Shown here: one piece after another, positions 9,008-20,320 of the stretch | How positions within the stretch are numbered: position 1 is the first letter of the stretch | How the letters are laid out: every line of letters starts with the position of its first letter | Notes under the pieces: model-generated | What the model was told of the DNA's origin: nothing | What the model saw: only the letters and a program-made list of their open reading frames with translations | Database searches by the model: none | Position numbers and translations under genes: made by a program | Assembly (NCBI GenBank): GCA_963971535.1 | Contig: OZ020590.1 | Coordinates: 150,861,488 to 150,925,487, forward strand | Length of the DNA: 64,000 nt | Direction of reading: 5' to 3' | Origin: Notolepis coatsorum | Lineage: Eukaryota; Chordata; Actinopteri; Aulopiformes; Paralepididae

Positions 9008-12000
9008 CTAATGATCGACATGGTAGCTAAGTTGCTGTGCAGGTTGTTGCTTGTAGCTAGGCTGCTGCTGGTAACTAGGCTCCTTGTAGCTTGGCTGCTT
9101 GTAACTAGGCTGTGCAGGTTGCTGCTGTTGAGAGCTAGACTGCGTGTTGTAGCTAGGCTGCTTGTGGGAGCTAAGCTGCTGTGCAGGTTGCTGCTGTTGG
9201 TAGCTAGGCTTCTGTGCAGGTTCCTGCTGTTGGGAGCTAGGCTGCTGTTGGTAACCAGGCTGCTTGTAGCGGTAGCTAGGCCGTTTGTGGTAGCTTAGCT
9301 GTTGTGCAGCTAAGCTGTTGTGTCGGTCGCTAGGCTGCTTGTTGTAGCTAGGCTGCTGTGCCGGTTGTTGCCGTTGGTAGCTAAGCTGCTGTTGGGAGCT
9401 AGGCTGCCTGTTGTAGCTAGGCTGCCTGTTGTAGCTAGGCTGCAGTGGAGATTGCTGCTGTTGGGAGCTAGGCTGCTGTGCAGGTTGCTGCTGTTGGGAG
9501 CTAGGCTGCTTGTTGTAGCTAGGCTGCTTTCTGTAGCTAAGCTGCTGTGCAGGTTGCTGCTGTTGGGAGCTAGGCTGCTGTTGGAAGCTAGGTTGCTGCT
9601 TGTTGTAGCTAGGCTGCTGTGCAGGTTGCTGCTGTTGGTAGCTAGGCTGCTTGTTGTAGCTCGGCTGTGCAAGTTGCTGATGTTGGGAGCTAGGCTGCTT
9701 GTTGTAGCTCGGCTGTGCAAGTTGCTGCTGTTGGGAGCTAGGCTGCTTGTTGTAGCTCGGCTGTGCAGGTTGTTGCTGTTGGGAGCTAAGCTGCTTGTTG
9801 TAGCTAGGCTGTGCAGGTTGTTGCTGTTGGGAGCTAGGCTGCTGGTTGTAACTAGGCTGCTGTGCAGGTTGCTGCTGTTGAGAGCTAGGTTCCTTGTTGT
9901 AGCTAGACTGTGCAAGTTGCTGCTGTTGGGAGCTAGGCTGCTTGTTGTAGCTAGGCTGTGCAGGTTGCTGCATTTGGGAGCTAGGCCGCACATGTTGCTG
10001 CTGTTGGGAGCTACTGCTAGGCTGCTTTTGGGAGCTAAGCTGCTGTGCAGGTTGCTGCCGTTGAGAGCTAGGTTGCTTGTTGTAGCTAGACTGTGCAAGT
10101 TGCTGCTGTTGGGAGCTAGGCTGCTTGTTGTAGCTAGGCTGCTTGTTGTAGCTAGGCTGATGTGCAGGTTGTTGCCGTTTGTAGCTAGGCTGCTTTTGGG
10201 AGCTAGGCTGCTGTGCAGGTTGCTGCCATCGGTTGTTCGGTTGCCTTCTGTAGCTAAGTTGCTGTGCAGGTTGCTGCTGTTGGGAGCTCGGCTGCTTGTG
10301 GGAGCTAAGCTGCTGTGCAGGTTGTTGCCGTTGGGAACTAGGCTGCTTGTTGTAGCTAGGCTGTGCAGGTTGCTGCTGTTGGGAGCTAGGCTGCTTTCTG
10401 TAGCTAGGCTGCTTGTTGTAGCTAAGCTGCTGTGCAAGTTGCTGCTGTTGAGAGGTAGGCTGCTGTGCAGGTTGCTGCCGTTGGGAGCTAGGCTGCTTGT
10501 TGTAGCTCGGCTGTGCAAGTTGCTGCTGTTGGGAGCTAGGCTGCTTGTTGTAGCTAGGCTGTGCAGGTTGCTGCTGTTGCTGTGAGCTAGGCTGCTTGTT
10601 GTAGCTAGGCTGTGCAGGTTGCTGCTGCTGATGTGAGCTAGGCTGCTTGTTGTAGCTAGGCTGCTTGTTGTAGCTAGGCTGTGCAGGTTGCTGCTGCTGC
10701 TGTGAGCTAGGCTGCTTGTTGTAGCTAGGCTGCTTGTTGTAGCTAGGCTGTGCAGGTTGCTGCTGTTGCTGTGAGCTAGGCTGCTTGTTGTAGCTAGGCT
10801 GTGCAGGTTGCTGCTGCTGCTGTGAGCTAGGCTGCTTGTTGTAGCTAGGCTGCTTGTTGTAGCTAGGCTGTGCAGGTTGCTGCTGCTGCTGTGAGCTAGG
10901 CTGCTTGTTGTAGCTTGGCTGTGCAGGTTGCTGCTGTTGGGAGCTAGGCTGCTTATTGTAGCTCGGCTGTGCAAGTTGCTGCTGTTGGGAGCTAGGCTGC
11001 ATTGCAGGTTGCTGCCGTTGAGAGCTAGGCTGCTTGTTGTAACTAGGCTGCTGTGCAGCTTGCTGCTGTTGGGAGCTAGGCTGCTTTTGGGAGCTAAGCT
11101 GCTGTGCAGGTTGCTGCCGTTGATAGCTAGGTTGCTTGTTGTAGCTAGGCTGTGCAGGTTGCTGCTGTTGGGAGCTAGGCTGCTTGTTGTAGCTCGGCTG
11201 TGCAAGTTGCTGTTGTTGGGAGCTAGGCTGCTGTGCAGGCTCCTGCTGTTTAGAGCTAGGCTGCTTTCTGTAGCTAAGCTGCTGTGCAGGCTGCTGCTGC
11301 TGTTTAGAGCTAGGTTGCTTGTTGTAGCTAGACTGGGCAGGTTGCTGCTGTTGGGAGCTAGGCTGCTTTCTGTAGCTAAGCTGCTGTGCAGGCTGCTGCT
11401 GTTTAGAGCTAGGTTGCTTGTTGTAGCTAGACTGTGCAAGTTGCTGCTGTTGGGAGCTAGGCTGCTTGTTGTAGCTAGGCTGTGCAGATTGCTGCTGTTG
11501 GTAGCTAAACTGCTGTGCAGGTTGCTGCTGTTGGGAGCTAGGCTCCTGTTGGGAGCTAGGCTGCTTGTTGTAGCTAGGCTGTGCAGGTTGCTGCTGTTGG
11601 GAGCTAGGCTGATTGTTGTAGCTAGGCTGTGCATGTTGCTGCCGTTGGGAGCTAGGCTGCTTGTTGTAGCTAGGCTGTGCAGGTTGCTGCTGTTGGGAGC
11701 TAGGCTGCTTGTTGTAGCTAGGCTGTGCAGGTTGCTGCTGTTGGGAGCTAGGCTGCTGTGCAGGTTGCTGCTGTTGGTAGCTAGGCTGCTTGTTGTAGCT
11801 AGGCTGCTGTGCATGTTGTTGCTTTTGGTAGCTAGGCGTTTTGTGCGAGCTAAGCTGCTGTGCAGGATGATGCCATTGGGAACTAGGCTGCTTATAGCTA
11901 GGCTGTGCAGGTTGCTGCTGTTGGGAGCTAGGCTGCTTGTTGGAGCTAAGCTGCCGTGCAGGTTGTTGCCGTTGGTAGTTAGGCTGCTTGTGGGAGCTAA

Positions 12001-15000
12001 ACTGCTGTGCAGGTTGCTGCTGTTGGGAGCTTGGCTGCTGTTGGTGGTAACTAGGCTGCTGTGCAGGTTGCTGCTGTTGGTCGCTAGGCTGCTGCGCATG
12101 TTGCTGCTGTTGGGTGCTAGGCTGCTTGTTGTAGCTAGGCTGTGCAGGTTGTTGCTGTTGGGAGCTAGGCTGCTTGTTGTAGCTAGGCTGTGCAGGTTGC
12201 TGCTGTTGGTAGCTAAGCTGCTGCGCAGGTAGCTGCTCTGAGCTAGGCTGCTTGTTGTAGCTAGGCTGCTGCGCAGGATGCTGCTGTTGGTAGCTAGGCT
12301 GCTGTGCAGGTTGCTGCTGTTGGGTGCTAGGCTGCTTGTTGTAGCTAGGCTGTGCAGGTGGCTGATGTTGGGAGCTAGGCTGCTTGTTGTAGCTAGGCTG
12401 CTTGTTGTAGCTAGGCTGTGCAGGTTGCTGATGTTGGGAGCTAGGTTGCTTGTTGTAGCTAGGCTGTGCAGGTTGCTGCTGTTGGGAGCTAGGCTGCTTG
12501 TTGTAGCTAGGCTGTGCAGGTTGCTGCTGTTGGGAGCTAGGCTGCTGCTGTTGGGAGCTTGCCTGCTTGTTGTAGCTAGGCTGCTGCGCAGGATGGCGCT
12601 GTTCATAGCTAGGCTGCTGTGCAGGTTGCTGCTGTTGGGAGCTAGGCTGCTTGTGGGAGCTAAGTTGCTGTGCAGGTTGCCGCTGTTGGGAGCTAGGCTG
12701 CTGTGCAGGTTGCTGCTGTTGGGAGCTAGGCTGCTTGTTGTAGCTAGGCTGTGCAGGTTGTTGCTGTTGGGAGCTAGGCTGCTTGTTGTAGCTAGGCTGT
12801 GCAGGTTGTTGCTGTTGGGAGCTACGCTGCTTGTTGTAACTCAGCAGTGCATGTTGTTGCTGTTGGAAGCTAGGCTGCTTGTTGTAGCTAGGCTGTGCAG
12901 GTTGTTGCTGTTGGAAGCTAGGCTGCTTGTTGTAGCTAGGCTGTGGAGGTTGTTGCTGTTGGAAGCTAGGCTGCTTGTTGTAGCTAGGCTGTGCAGGTTG
13001 CTGATGTTGGGAGCTAGGCTGCTTGTTGTAGCTAGGCTGTGCAGGTTGTTGCTGTTGGGAGCTAGGCTGTGCAGGTTGTTGCCGTTGGGAGCTAGGCTGC
13101 TTGTTGTAGCTAGGCTGTGCAGGTTGTTGCTGTTGGGAGCTAGGCTGCTTGTTGTAGCTAGGCTGTGCAGGTTGCTGATGTTGGGAGCTAGGCTGCTTGT
13201 TGTAGCTAGGCTGTGCAGGTTGCTGCTGTTGGGAGCTAGGCTGCTTGTTGTAGCTAGGCTGTGCAGGTTGCTGCTGTTGTGAGCTAGGCTGCTGCTGTTG
13301 GGAGCTTGCCTGCTTGTTGTAGCTAGGCTGTGCTGGTTGCTGCTGTTGGGAGCTAAGCTGCTGTGGAGGTTGCTGCTGTTGGGAGCTAGGCTGCTGTGGA
13401 GGTTGCTGCTGTTGAGAGCTAGGCTGCTTGTTGTAGCTAGGCAGTTTATAGCTAGGCTGCTGTGCTGGTTGCTGCTTTTGGTCGCTAGGCTGCTGTGCTG
13501 GTTGCTGCTGTTGGTTGCTAGGCTGCTGTGCAGGTTGCTGCTGTTGGGAGCTAGGCTGCTGTGCAGGTTGCTGCTGTTGGGAGCTAGGCTGCTGTGCAGG
13601 TTGCTGCTGTTGGGAGCTAGGCTGCTTGTTGTAGCTAGGCTGTGCAGGTTGCTGCTGTTGGGAGCTAGGCTGCTTGTAGTAGCTAGGCTGTGCAGGTTGC
13701 TGCTGTTGGGAGCTAGGCTGCTTGTTGTAGCTAGGCTGTGCAGGTTGCTGCTGTTGGGAGCTAGGCTGCTGTGCAGGTTGCTGCTGTTGGGAGCTAGGCT
13801 GCTTGTTGTAGCTAGGCTGTGCAGGTTGCTGCTGTTGGGAGCTAGGCTGCTGTGCAGATTGCTGCTGTTGGGAACTAGGCTGCTTGTTGTAGCTAGGCTG
13901 TGTAGGTTGTTGTTGGGAGCTAGGCTGCTTGTTGTAGCTAGGCTGTGCAGGTTGTTGCTGTTGGGAGCTAAGCTGCTTGTTGTAACTAGGCTGTGCAGGT
14001 TGTTGCTGTTGGAAGCTAGGCTGCTTGTTGTAGCTAGGCTGTGCAGGTTGTTGCTGTTGGGAGCTAGGCTGTGCAGGTTGTTGCTGTTGGGAGCTAGGCT
14101 GTGCAGGTTGTTGCTGTTGGGAGCTAGGCTGTGCAGGTTGTTGCTGTTGGGAGCTAGGCTGCTTGTTGTAGCTAGGCTGTGCAGGTTGTTGCTGTTGGAA
14201 GCTAGGCTGCTTGTTGTAGCTAGGCTGTGCAGGTTGTTGCTGTTGGGAGCTAGGCTGCTTGTTGTAGCTAGGCTGTGGAGGTTGTTGCTGATGGAAGCTA
14301 TGCTGCTTGTTGTAGCTAGGCTGTGGAGGTTGTTGCTGTTGGAAGCTAGGCTGTGCTGGTTGTTGCTGTTGGAAGCTAGGCTGCTTGTTGTAGCTAGGCT
14401 GTGCAGGTTGTTGCTGTTGGGAGCTAGGCTGTGCAGGTTGTTGCTGTTGGAAGCTAGGCTGTGCAGGTTGTTGCTGTTGGAAGCTAGCCTGTGCAGGTTG
14501 TTGCTGTTGGAAGCTAGGCTGTGCAGGTTGTTGCTGTTGGAAGCTAGGCTGTGCAGGTTGTTGCTGTTGGGAGCTAGGCTGCTTGTTGTAGCTAGGCTGT
14601 GCAGGTTGTTGCTGTTGGGAGCTAGGCTGTGCAGGTTGTTGCTGTCGGGAGCTAGGCTGTGCAGGTTGTTGCTGTCGGGAGCTAGGCTGTGCAGGTTGTT
14701 GCTGTGGGGAGCTAGGCTGTGCAGGTTGTTGCTGTCGGGAGCTAGGCTGTGCAGGTTGTTGCTGTTGGGAGCTAGGCTGCTTGTTGTAGCTAGGCTGTGC
14801 AGGTTGTTGCTGTTGGAAGCTAGGCTGTGCAGGTTGTTGCTGTTGGGAGCTAGGCTGCTTGTTGTAGCTAGGCTGTGCAGGTTGTTGCTGTTGGGAGCTA
14901 GGCTGCTTGTTGTAGCTAGGCTGTGCAGGTTGTTGCTGTTGGGAGCTAGGCTGCTTTATGTAGCTAGGGTGCTTGTTGTAGCTAAGCTGCTGCACAGGTT

Positions 15001-16530
15001 GTTGCTTTGCGTCACTAGGCTGTGCAGGTTGCTGCTGTTGGTAGCTCGGCTGCTTGTTGTCGCTAGACTGCTGTGCAGGTTGTTGCGTTTGGGAGCTAGG
15101 CTGCTTATGGGAGCTAAGCTGCTGTGCAGGTTGCTGCTGTTGGGAGCTAGGCTGCTTGTTGTAGCTAGGCTGCTGTGCATGTTGTTGCTGTTGAGAGCTA
15201 GGCTGCTTGTTGTAGCTAGGCTGTGCAGGTTGTTGCTGTTGGGAGCTAGACTGCTTGTTGTAGCTAGGTTGTGCAGGTTGTTGCTGCTGGGAGCTAGGCT
15301 GTGCAGGTTGTTGCTGCTGGGAGCTAGGCTGTGCAGGTTGTTGCTGCTGGGAGCTAGGCTGTGCAGGCTGTTGGGACCTAGGCTGCAGCGGCTGCGAGCT
15401 AGGCTGCTGTGCAGGTTGCTGCTGTTGAGAGCTAGGCTGTGCAGGTTGTTGCTGCTGGGAGCTAGGCTGTGCAGGCTGTTGGGAGCTAGGCTGCTGTGCA
15501 GGTTGCTGCTGTTGGGAGCTAGGCTGTTGCTGGTATCCATATTGAGGCCACTGGTAACTAGGTTGACTGTTGCTACTTTCTTGACTAGCAGAACCCAACT
15601 GGGCAGAATAGCCAGAACTTGTTAGAGTGTCTGTGCCAGTGTAGTCATGTGAGCCAGAACTACCAAGAGATTTACTAGGACCAGAACTGTTGAGGGAACC
15701 TGAGCTTGGACCAGAACTACCAACAAGCGATTCATCATGAACATTAGAGCTACTGTAGGAAGGCTGGTAGCTCAATTCTGGCCCTGTAGCATCTCCAAGA
15801 TTTGTAGCATTGGTCTCAGACCTGTAAGCTGTTGATAGAAACAATATCACATCAAGTTAATTCACAAGCCTGACAATCAGGTTGTTCTTGAAATGGTAAT
15901 CAGGTTGGTCTTGAAATGTTAAACTCACCGCTTGCATGAGGCCTTCCAACACCCAGCAAAGACAACAGCACCACTCTAAACAAAAAAACAGTTTACGATC
16001 AAGTTAGATTACATATTACTGCAGTTTATAACGTTTAGATTAATTAATTTAAATATTTTTTAATCTCATTCCATAAAAACGTAGAACACACATTTACAGA
16101 CTTTTAATATGGTCTTGGTATCTGAATCTAGGGACATCTATATATCTCAGGGAATGTATTCCCAGTGTCAGAAATACTGTGTCTGTTACTAGGCTTGAGT
16201 AAACCAAATGAGAATAACATTTTTTATCTTTGACTGAACACCACCATGCTAAAATGTACCTGAAAAATCTAAGCAAATGAATAAATGAAAGATGAACAGA
16301 AGGTTTTGTAGATACAGTACTGAATTCTGCCATCCGGACACATGCCATTTGAAATATTATAGAATATCAGGCCTAAAATGATTATGCGATACATTTATTA
16401 CAAATCCTGTAATTAATTGGATAAATTTTTTTTAATTGCCTGATGACAGCACTAAATATTACTTGAGTCAGGAATTCCAACACAATGGATCAAAACTTTA
16501 CCTTAGAACAAATCCCACAGCTTTAGCCAT
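9008..16530 (-). CDS. Gene B: secreted giant Q/P/S/Y/K repeat protein, tail lost
   Basis: Exons are 16502-16530 (ATG, MAKAVGFVL plus two bases, GTAAAG donor), 15929-15975 (RVVLLSLLGVGRPHAS) and 9008-15828, giving 2,298 residues. Intron phases are 2 and 1. Exons 1-2 encode a signal peptide, with probable cleavage in the ASA-YRS region. The head (about 100 residues) is Ser/Gly-rich with YQPSYSSSNVHDESL and SYQWPQYGY. The rest is a Gln/Pro array of PSYNKQPSSQQQQPAQ units and PSSQQQQPAQ or PSFQQQQPAQ derivatives. No cysteine is seen in the array. It stops at TAG 9008-9010 right after SYHVDH, where C-F read HVDQQQPLVHS; two adjacent substitutions (CAGCAG to CATTAG) explain it. The in-frame tail persists to 8717. 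Function is unknown. Composition suggests an extracellular structural or adhesive protein. A retroelement lies 220 bp upstream of the ATG and a hAT element in the 3' UTR. Confidence 0.8.
9020..15535 (-). repeat. Coding repeat array of gene B exon 3
   Basis: Tandem 48-bp units (16 codons) interspersed with 30-bp units (10 codons). Variants include QRQQPAQQLSSHK and EQRHPAQQPSYNK segments. Runs of the 30-bp unit dominate at 14040-14720, where Ser or Phe alternates in PS(S/F)QQQQPAQ. All lengths are multiples of 3. Confidence 0.9.
16020..16454. mobile_element. hAT MITE in intron 1 of gene B (decayed copy)
   Basis: Same insertion as at 27789-28346 in gene C, at the same point of intron 1. The right end TGACAGCACTA is kept and the left end is eroded. 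Flanks are CATATTAC and AATATTAC. It is absent from genes A and F. Confidence 0.6.
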
Positions 16531-16637
16531 AGTTTGCAGCTATTGTGGAAAGTAGAATCCTGGCCCTTCAGTGAACCCACACTGAGTTGTCTGAGCTCAC
16601 ACGCCTCTTACATGCAGGTGCTCTGCAGATTTGACAG

Positions 16638-16673
16638 CCAATCATCTTTCTCTTTGTCTAATTAGTTGATTGG
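16638..16673 (-). promoter_or_regulatory. Gene B promoter: paired CCAAT boxes
   Basis: CCAAT on plus at 16638-16642 and on minus at 16669-16673, 108-143 bp upstream of the ATG at 16530. The TATA position of genes A and F is replaced here by a gagctcac-type sequence. The retroelement insertion begins 76 bp beyond the distal CCAAT. Confidence 0.45.
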
Positions 16674-16870
16674 AAACAGGTGGAAGGTGGTGAGGTTAAT
16701 TTACTCACGAAAGGGGCTAGTCATTTGTGTGGTTTCAACTCGTGAACAGGGAGACGGTGTGACACGACTGGGCGGCGGATTCGAATGGTCGGCGGAGAGT
16801 ACACGGAAGACAGACGTGGACGAGAGCAGCAGCGCGGCTTTTTGACACTGGAGAGAGGGAGTAGCAGGCC

Positions 16871-17764
16871 ATGCCGCGGGTTCGTGGGGGGCGGCTGTTG
16901 TTTGGAGAGGAAGACGGAAGTGCGGATTGTTCATGTGGGAGGGTGGATATTGAGAGGTGCGCCGAGTGGCGGCGTCTGCGTCCGTCGGAAAAGTGCCGCG
17001 AAGACTTGCGTGGGAGTGGTAGTAGTCGGTGGTGGGAGGCGCAGGACGTGGCTGTGAGGGATCAGGCACAGCAGAAACCTATTGATTGGTGGCCCCGGCC
17101 TGTGAAAGGCTATCCAGGGTATTGGGAGGATCGTGATGGAAGTAAATGGTGTGAGGGGGGCGAGGAAGATAGCGGTAGGGATGAGAATGGCCATGACGAC
17201 GGGAAGGGGACGGGTGGGGCCGGTATGGAGTGTAGTGGGGAAGAGAGTGGGGGAGAAGGGTGGACGAAGGTGGAGAAGAAGAGTAGGGTAAGTGAGGGGA
17301 AGGGGAGTAAGAGGAAGAAAGAGAGGGGAGATAGCTTGAGTGGGTCAGAGGATGAGGGTGGAGGAAAGGGTTTTGGAGGTTTGAATGTAGTGGTGCGTTT
17401 TGAGGGGGGAAATGGAGTTGGGGATATAGAGCCGGACCAGTTGTCGAAGCTCATTAAAGCGCAGTTAGGTGAGGTAAGGTACGGGAAGGTGTTGAGGGAT
17501 GGGAACTTGTTTATAGCGTGTGTAAGTGTAGTGCAGGTAGAGAGGGCAAGGGAAATGAAGAGCATTGGGAAAGTGGAGGTCAGTGAAGTAGGGATAGTAG
17601 GGGAGAAAAGGGATAGTGGGTGCAAGGGGGTGGTTGGGGGAATTCCAATTAAGGTTAGTATGGATCAGCTGTTAGGGGATTTGAGGAGTGACGAACGCAA
17701 TGGGAAAGTTAAGAGTGTAGAGAGGATGAAGAGAGGGCAGAGAAGGAGGAGACAGGGACCATAG
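16871..17764 (+). pseudogene. LINE ORF1, N-terminal part (frameshifted)
   Basis: Starts with ATG at 16871, 121 bp into the element. The first 180 residues are acidic/basic and Gly-rich with WWPRPVKGYPGYWEDRDGSKW. After about residue 180 comes a probable RNA-binding fold (GGLNVVVRFEGG, LSKLIKAQLGEVRYGKVLRDG, LFIACVS). The frame ends in RRRRQGP at 17764. The homologous reading continues in another frame (TIVIQFEGEVSPRVVFLGYL), so one frameshift near 17735-17755 breaks the protein. Confidence 0.7.
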
Positions 17765-19280
17765 TTATTCAGTTTGAGGGTGAGGTTAGTCCGAGGGTGG
17801 TGTTTTTAGGGTATTTGGCATATAGGGTTAGGGAGTTTGTGCCAAATCCGTTGAGGTGTTATAGGTGCCAGGAATTTGGTCATGTAGCTAAGTGGTGTAG
17901 GAAGGGACAGAGATGTGGTAGGTGTAGTGGGGAGCATAAGTATGGGGAGTGTGAGCTGGGAGTGGAGCCAAAGTGTTGTAGTTGTGGTGGGAAGCATAGT
18001 GTAGCGTATTGGGGTTGTGAGGCGATGAAGCGAGAGGTAGTGGTCCAGCAGGTGCGAAGGGAAGGTAGAATTTCATATGCGGAGGCAGCTAGGAAGGTAG
18101 GACAGGGACAGCAAGACAAGGGACAGGGGATTAGGGAAGGGCAGTTGGCAGTAGGGATAGTGCAGGAGGGTCAGGGAAAGCAAGGTAGGGGGCAGGGTTT
18201 TGGGATAGGGCGTCGGGTGGTAGAGGAAGTTCAGGCGAAGAAAGAGAGGGTGTTTAGGGAGAAGTTAGGTATGGTGGCCTTTGTGGCAGGAGTAGTGAAT
18301 ACGACAGCGGCGGTTAGTAGTAGGACAGAGTAGGGCTGGGCGATATGGAAAAAAATCATATCGCGATAACGATATGATAATTTTATTTTATTTCTCGATA
18401 TCGATAATTATCGAATTGTTATAAGTATAAAAAAAACAAAAAAAATAATAAAAAAAAACATTTTTTTTTTTTTTTTTAAACAACAGATGTATGTTTATTT
18501 TACAGCAATTCTTTGTCATTGCCGCCATCTTTAGTGTTACATCCCCTCACACTCCAGTTCTCAGGCTGCAGCTGGTTTAAAAGCTAAAGTAAACCGGCTT
18601 CTCTGCTGGCTGTGGCTCCAGAGGAGTTGAACAGTTCTGGCTCTGCTAGTTTATTTTCGATCTTTTGGCGCTTTTTTGGTGGACAAACCACTGCACATGT
18701 GCACTGTGACTCGTGACTGGAGTCTAGTTCTGCTAGCACACATAGCCTACTGTGTACAGACGGTTTCAAAATGTATTTTAAATTAGAAAGCAAACAAAAT
18801 AAATGGACAAGAGAAAAAGAAATCTGAATTTGGTCAGTATTGTCATTTGGACAAGCAAAGCCATTACTTTAAGTTGCAGGCAAGAAAGACAAGTCTGTCC
18901 ACTGTCTCTGGTTTTATAACTGCCCTGTTGCAGGTAAAAAAAAAAGTTAAAAAAAAAAAAAAAAAAAAAAAAAAACGATTTTTCGATTTTTTTTTTATTT
19001 CGATATTCGATATCGATTATTAAAATATATCGCGATATTTATCGTTATCGTTATATCGCCCAGCCCTAGGACAGAGAGGACTAGGTTGATAGTTTTAGCA
19101 GCAGTGGGACACTTGGGTATGGAGGGGTTGACAGTGGAGGATGTTTTGACGGAGTTAAACAGGGTGGCTGGTCAGGTAGCGTTAGGGAAGGGGGGTGTGA
19201 GTGAGCGAGTAGGACAGAGTCAGGCCACGGGGGGCGAAGCATTCACGGAGGGGGAGTCAGTCAGGAGGAAGCAGTGTTAG
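17757..19280 (+). pseudogene. LINE ORF1, zinc-knuckle part, split by a hAT insertion
   Basis: After PNPLRCYRCQEFGHVAKWC, a CX2CX4HX4C knuckle, come two more Cys/His clusters (CGRCSGEHKYGEC and CCSCGGKHSVAYWGC) and SYAEAARKV. This is the nucleocapsid-like arrangement of I/Jockey-type ORF1 proteins, and the role is RNA binding in the retroelement RNP. The frame runs into the hAT at 18331 and stops by chance. After the second 8-bp duplication it resumes in the same phase from 19077 and ends at TAG 19278-19280. The only coding lesions are therefore the upstream frameshift and the hAT. Confidence 0.75.
18331..19068. mobile_element. Non-autonomous hAT element, 738 bp
   Basis: Ends are TAGGGCTGGGCGATAT and the reverse complement ATATCGCCCAGCCCTA. 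The 8-bp target duplication GGACAGAG is perfect (18323-18330 and 19069-19076). The interior is AT-rich with A and T homopolymers near both ends and no transposase. Terminal tracts rich in cgatat/cgttatcg make long internal inverted repeats. A truncated relative is at 2690-2784. Confidence 0.9.
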
Positions 19281-19444
19281 CTGCACGTCATTGGACAATG
19301 TGGGGGAGGAAGGATTCCAGTAGATGGCGGTAGAGTAGAAGGAGAAGAGAACTTGTGAGCAGATAAATCTGTTAGGCAGCAATACGCCGGAAGGTGTCCA
19401 GTCTGCCGGAAAGTACACGAAGAAGAAGAAGAACTCGTGAACAG

Positions 19445-20320
19445 TGAGATGCGCAGTGGCGTGTTTGTCCACTGGCTCTTACGATGTGCGCACTAAGCAA
19501 GGTAAGAAATAAATACAATAAATAATAGAGAAGATGGTATATAGAATATTAGTCTATTCCACTATAGCTATCCGTGCAATTGGCTTTAGTTGTTATTTAT
19601 TCATTCGCAGTGTGTAATGCTCACGATGCCTTGTTGAGTCAAAGTAATTGTTAATGATACAAATATCCTATTTATTATAATTATTGAATTCCAAGGATGT
19701 CTGTAGAATCAATATGAACTCAATCACCAATGAAGCAGTTACCAGTTTAATCACCTGTGCATTGTATGGTACTATTGCACTTTAGTTACATGTCAAACTT
19801 CTTTTCGTTGTATGACAAATTTTTATCAAATCTCATTTTGATAGTTGCAAATTGCTTTTGTGCTACTTGTTGAATATCTCCCCCATAGGAGTCAGCACAA
19901 TTCAAGGTGCAATGCTTAAGTTTCCAATAATGTCATCGTCCATACTGTGTGTATGAAGGAGAAACTACTGTAAGAATCAGTAGAGATTCTGGTTATCAAC
20001 ATTGCAAATCACATAGCCCCCATTCATTATTGGGGTGTAGATCAGTAGAAAATAGTTCCTACATGAAACTGCTCACAAGGTCTGGTTTATCCTGAGTAAC
20101 TGGGTCATGATTTCCAGAATGAGACATTGCTTTTGAGTTTTCCTAAACCGTTTGATGCCACAAACCAAGTGCCCTTCAGCTACCTTGTATCGAGTGACAA
20201 GCTCTACAGACATCTTTCAAAACTAGCAAATCACAAACTATCTGGACGGATATACTCTGGTAAGATGGAACATTTGGGGCAAACCTCCCCTTTAAGGCAT
20301 GTTGTTTGTGTGCTACCAGT
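19445..20320. other. B-C intergenic spacer, gene B proximal part
   Basis: Conserved with 28640-29550, 36440-37350 and 45490-46370. Contains no ORF I can support. The block at about 20040-20300 (aactgctcacaaggtctgg onward) is well conserved in all five spacers. It could be regulatory or an old repeat. Confidence 0.5.

Larger units (their letters stand above)
16750..19431 (+). mobile_element. ORF1-only LINE (I/Jockey-like, HAL1-like) upstream of gene B
   Basis: A 13-bp target duplication AACTCGTGAACAG (16737-16749 and 19432-19444) brackets the insertion. The paralogous sites in C, D and E are empty. The element keeps a 5' end, a full-looking ORF1 and a short 3' UTR ending in (GAA)n, but has no reverse-transcriptase ORF2: only about 150 bp separate the ORF1 stop from the tail. 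Without the nested hAT (18331-19068) it is about 1.94 kb. An intact duplication with both ends argues for insertion of an ORF2-deleted element, moved in trans, rather than later deletion. Confidence 0.8.

Noticed and set aside
9020-15535. CRISPR-like repeat array
   Set aside because: Units are contiguous coding repeats with no unique spacers, in a eukaryotic locus.
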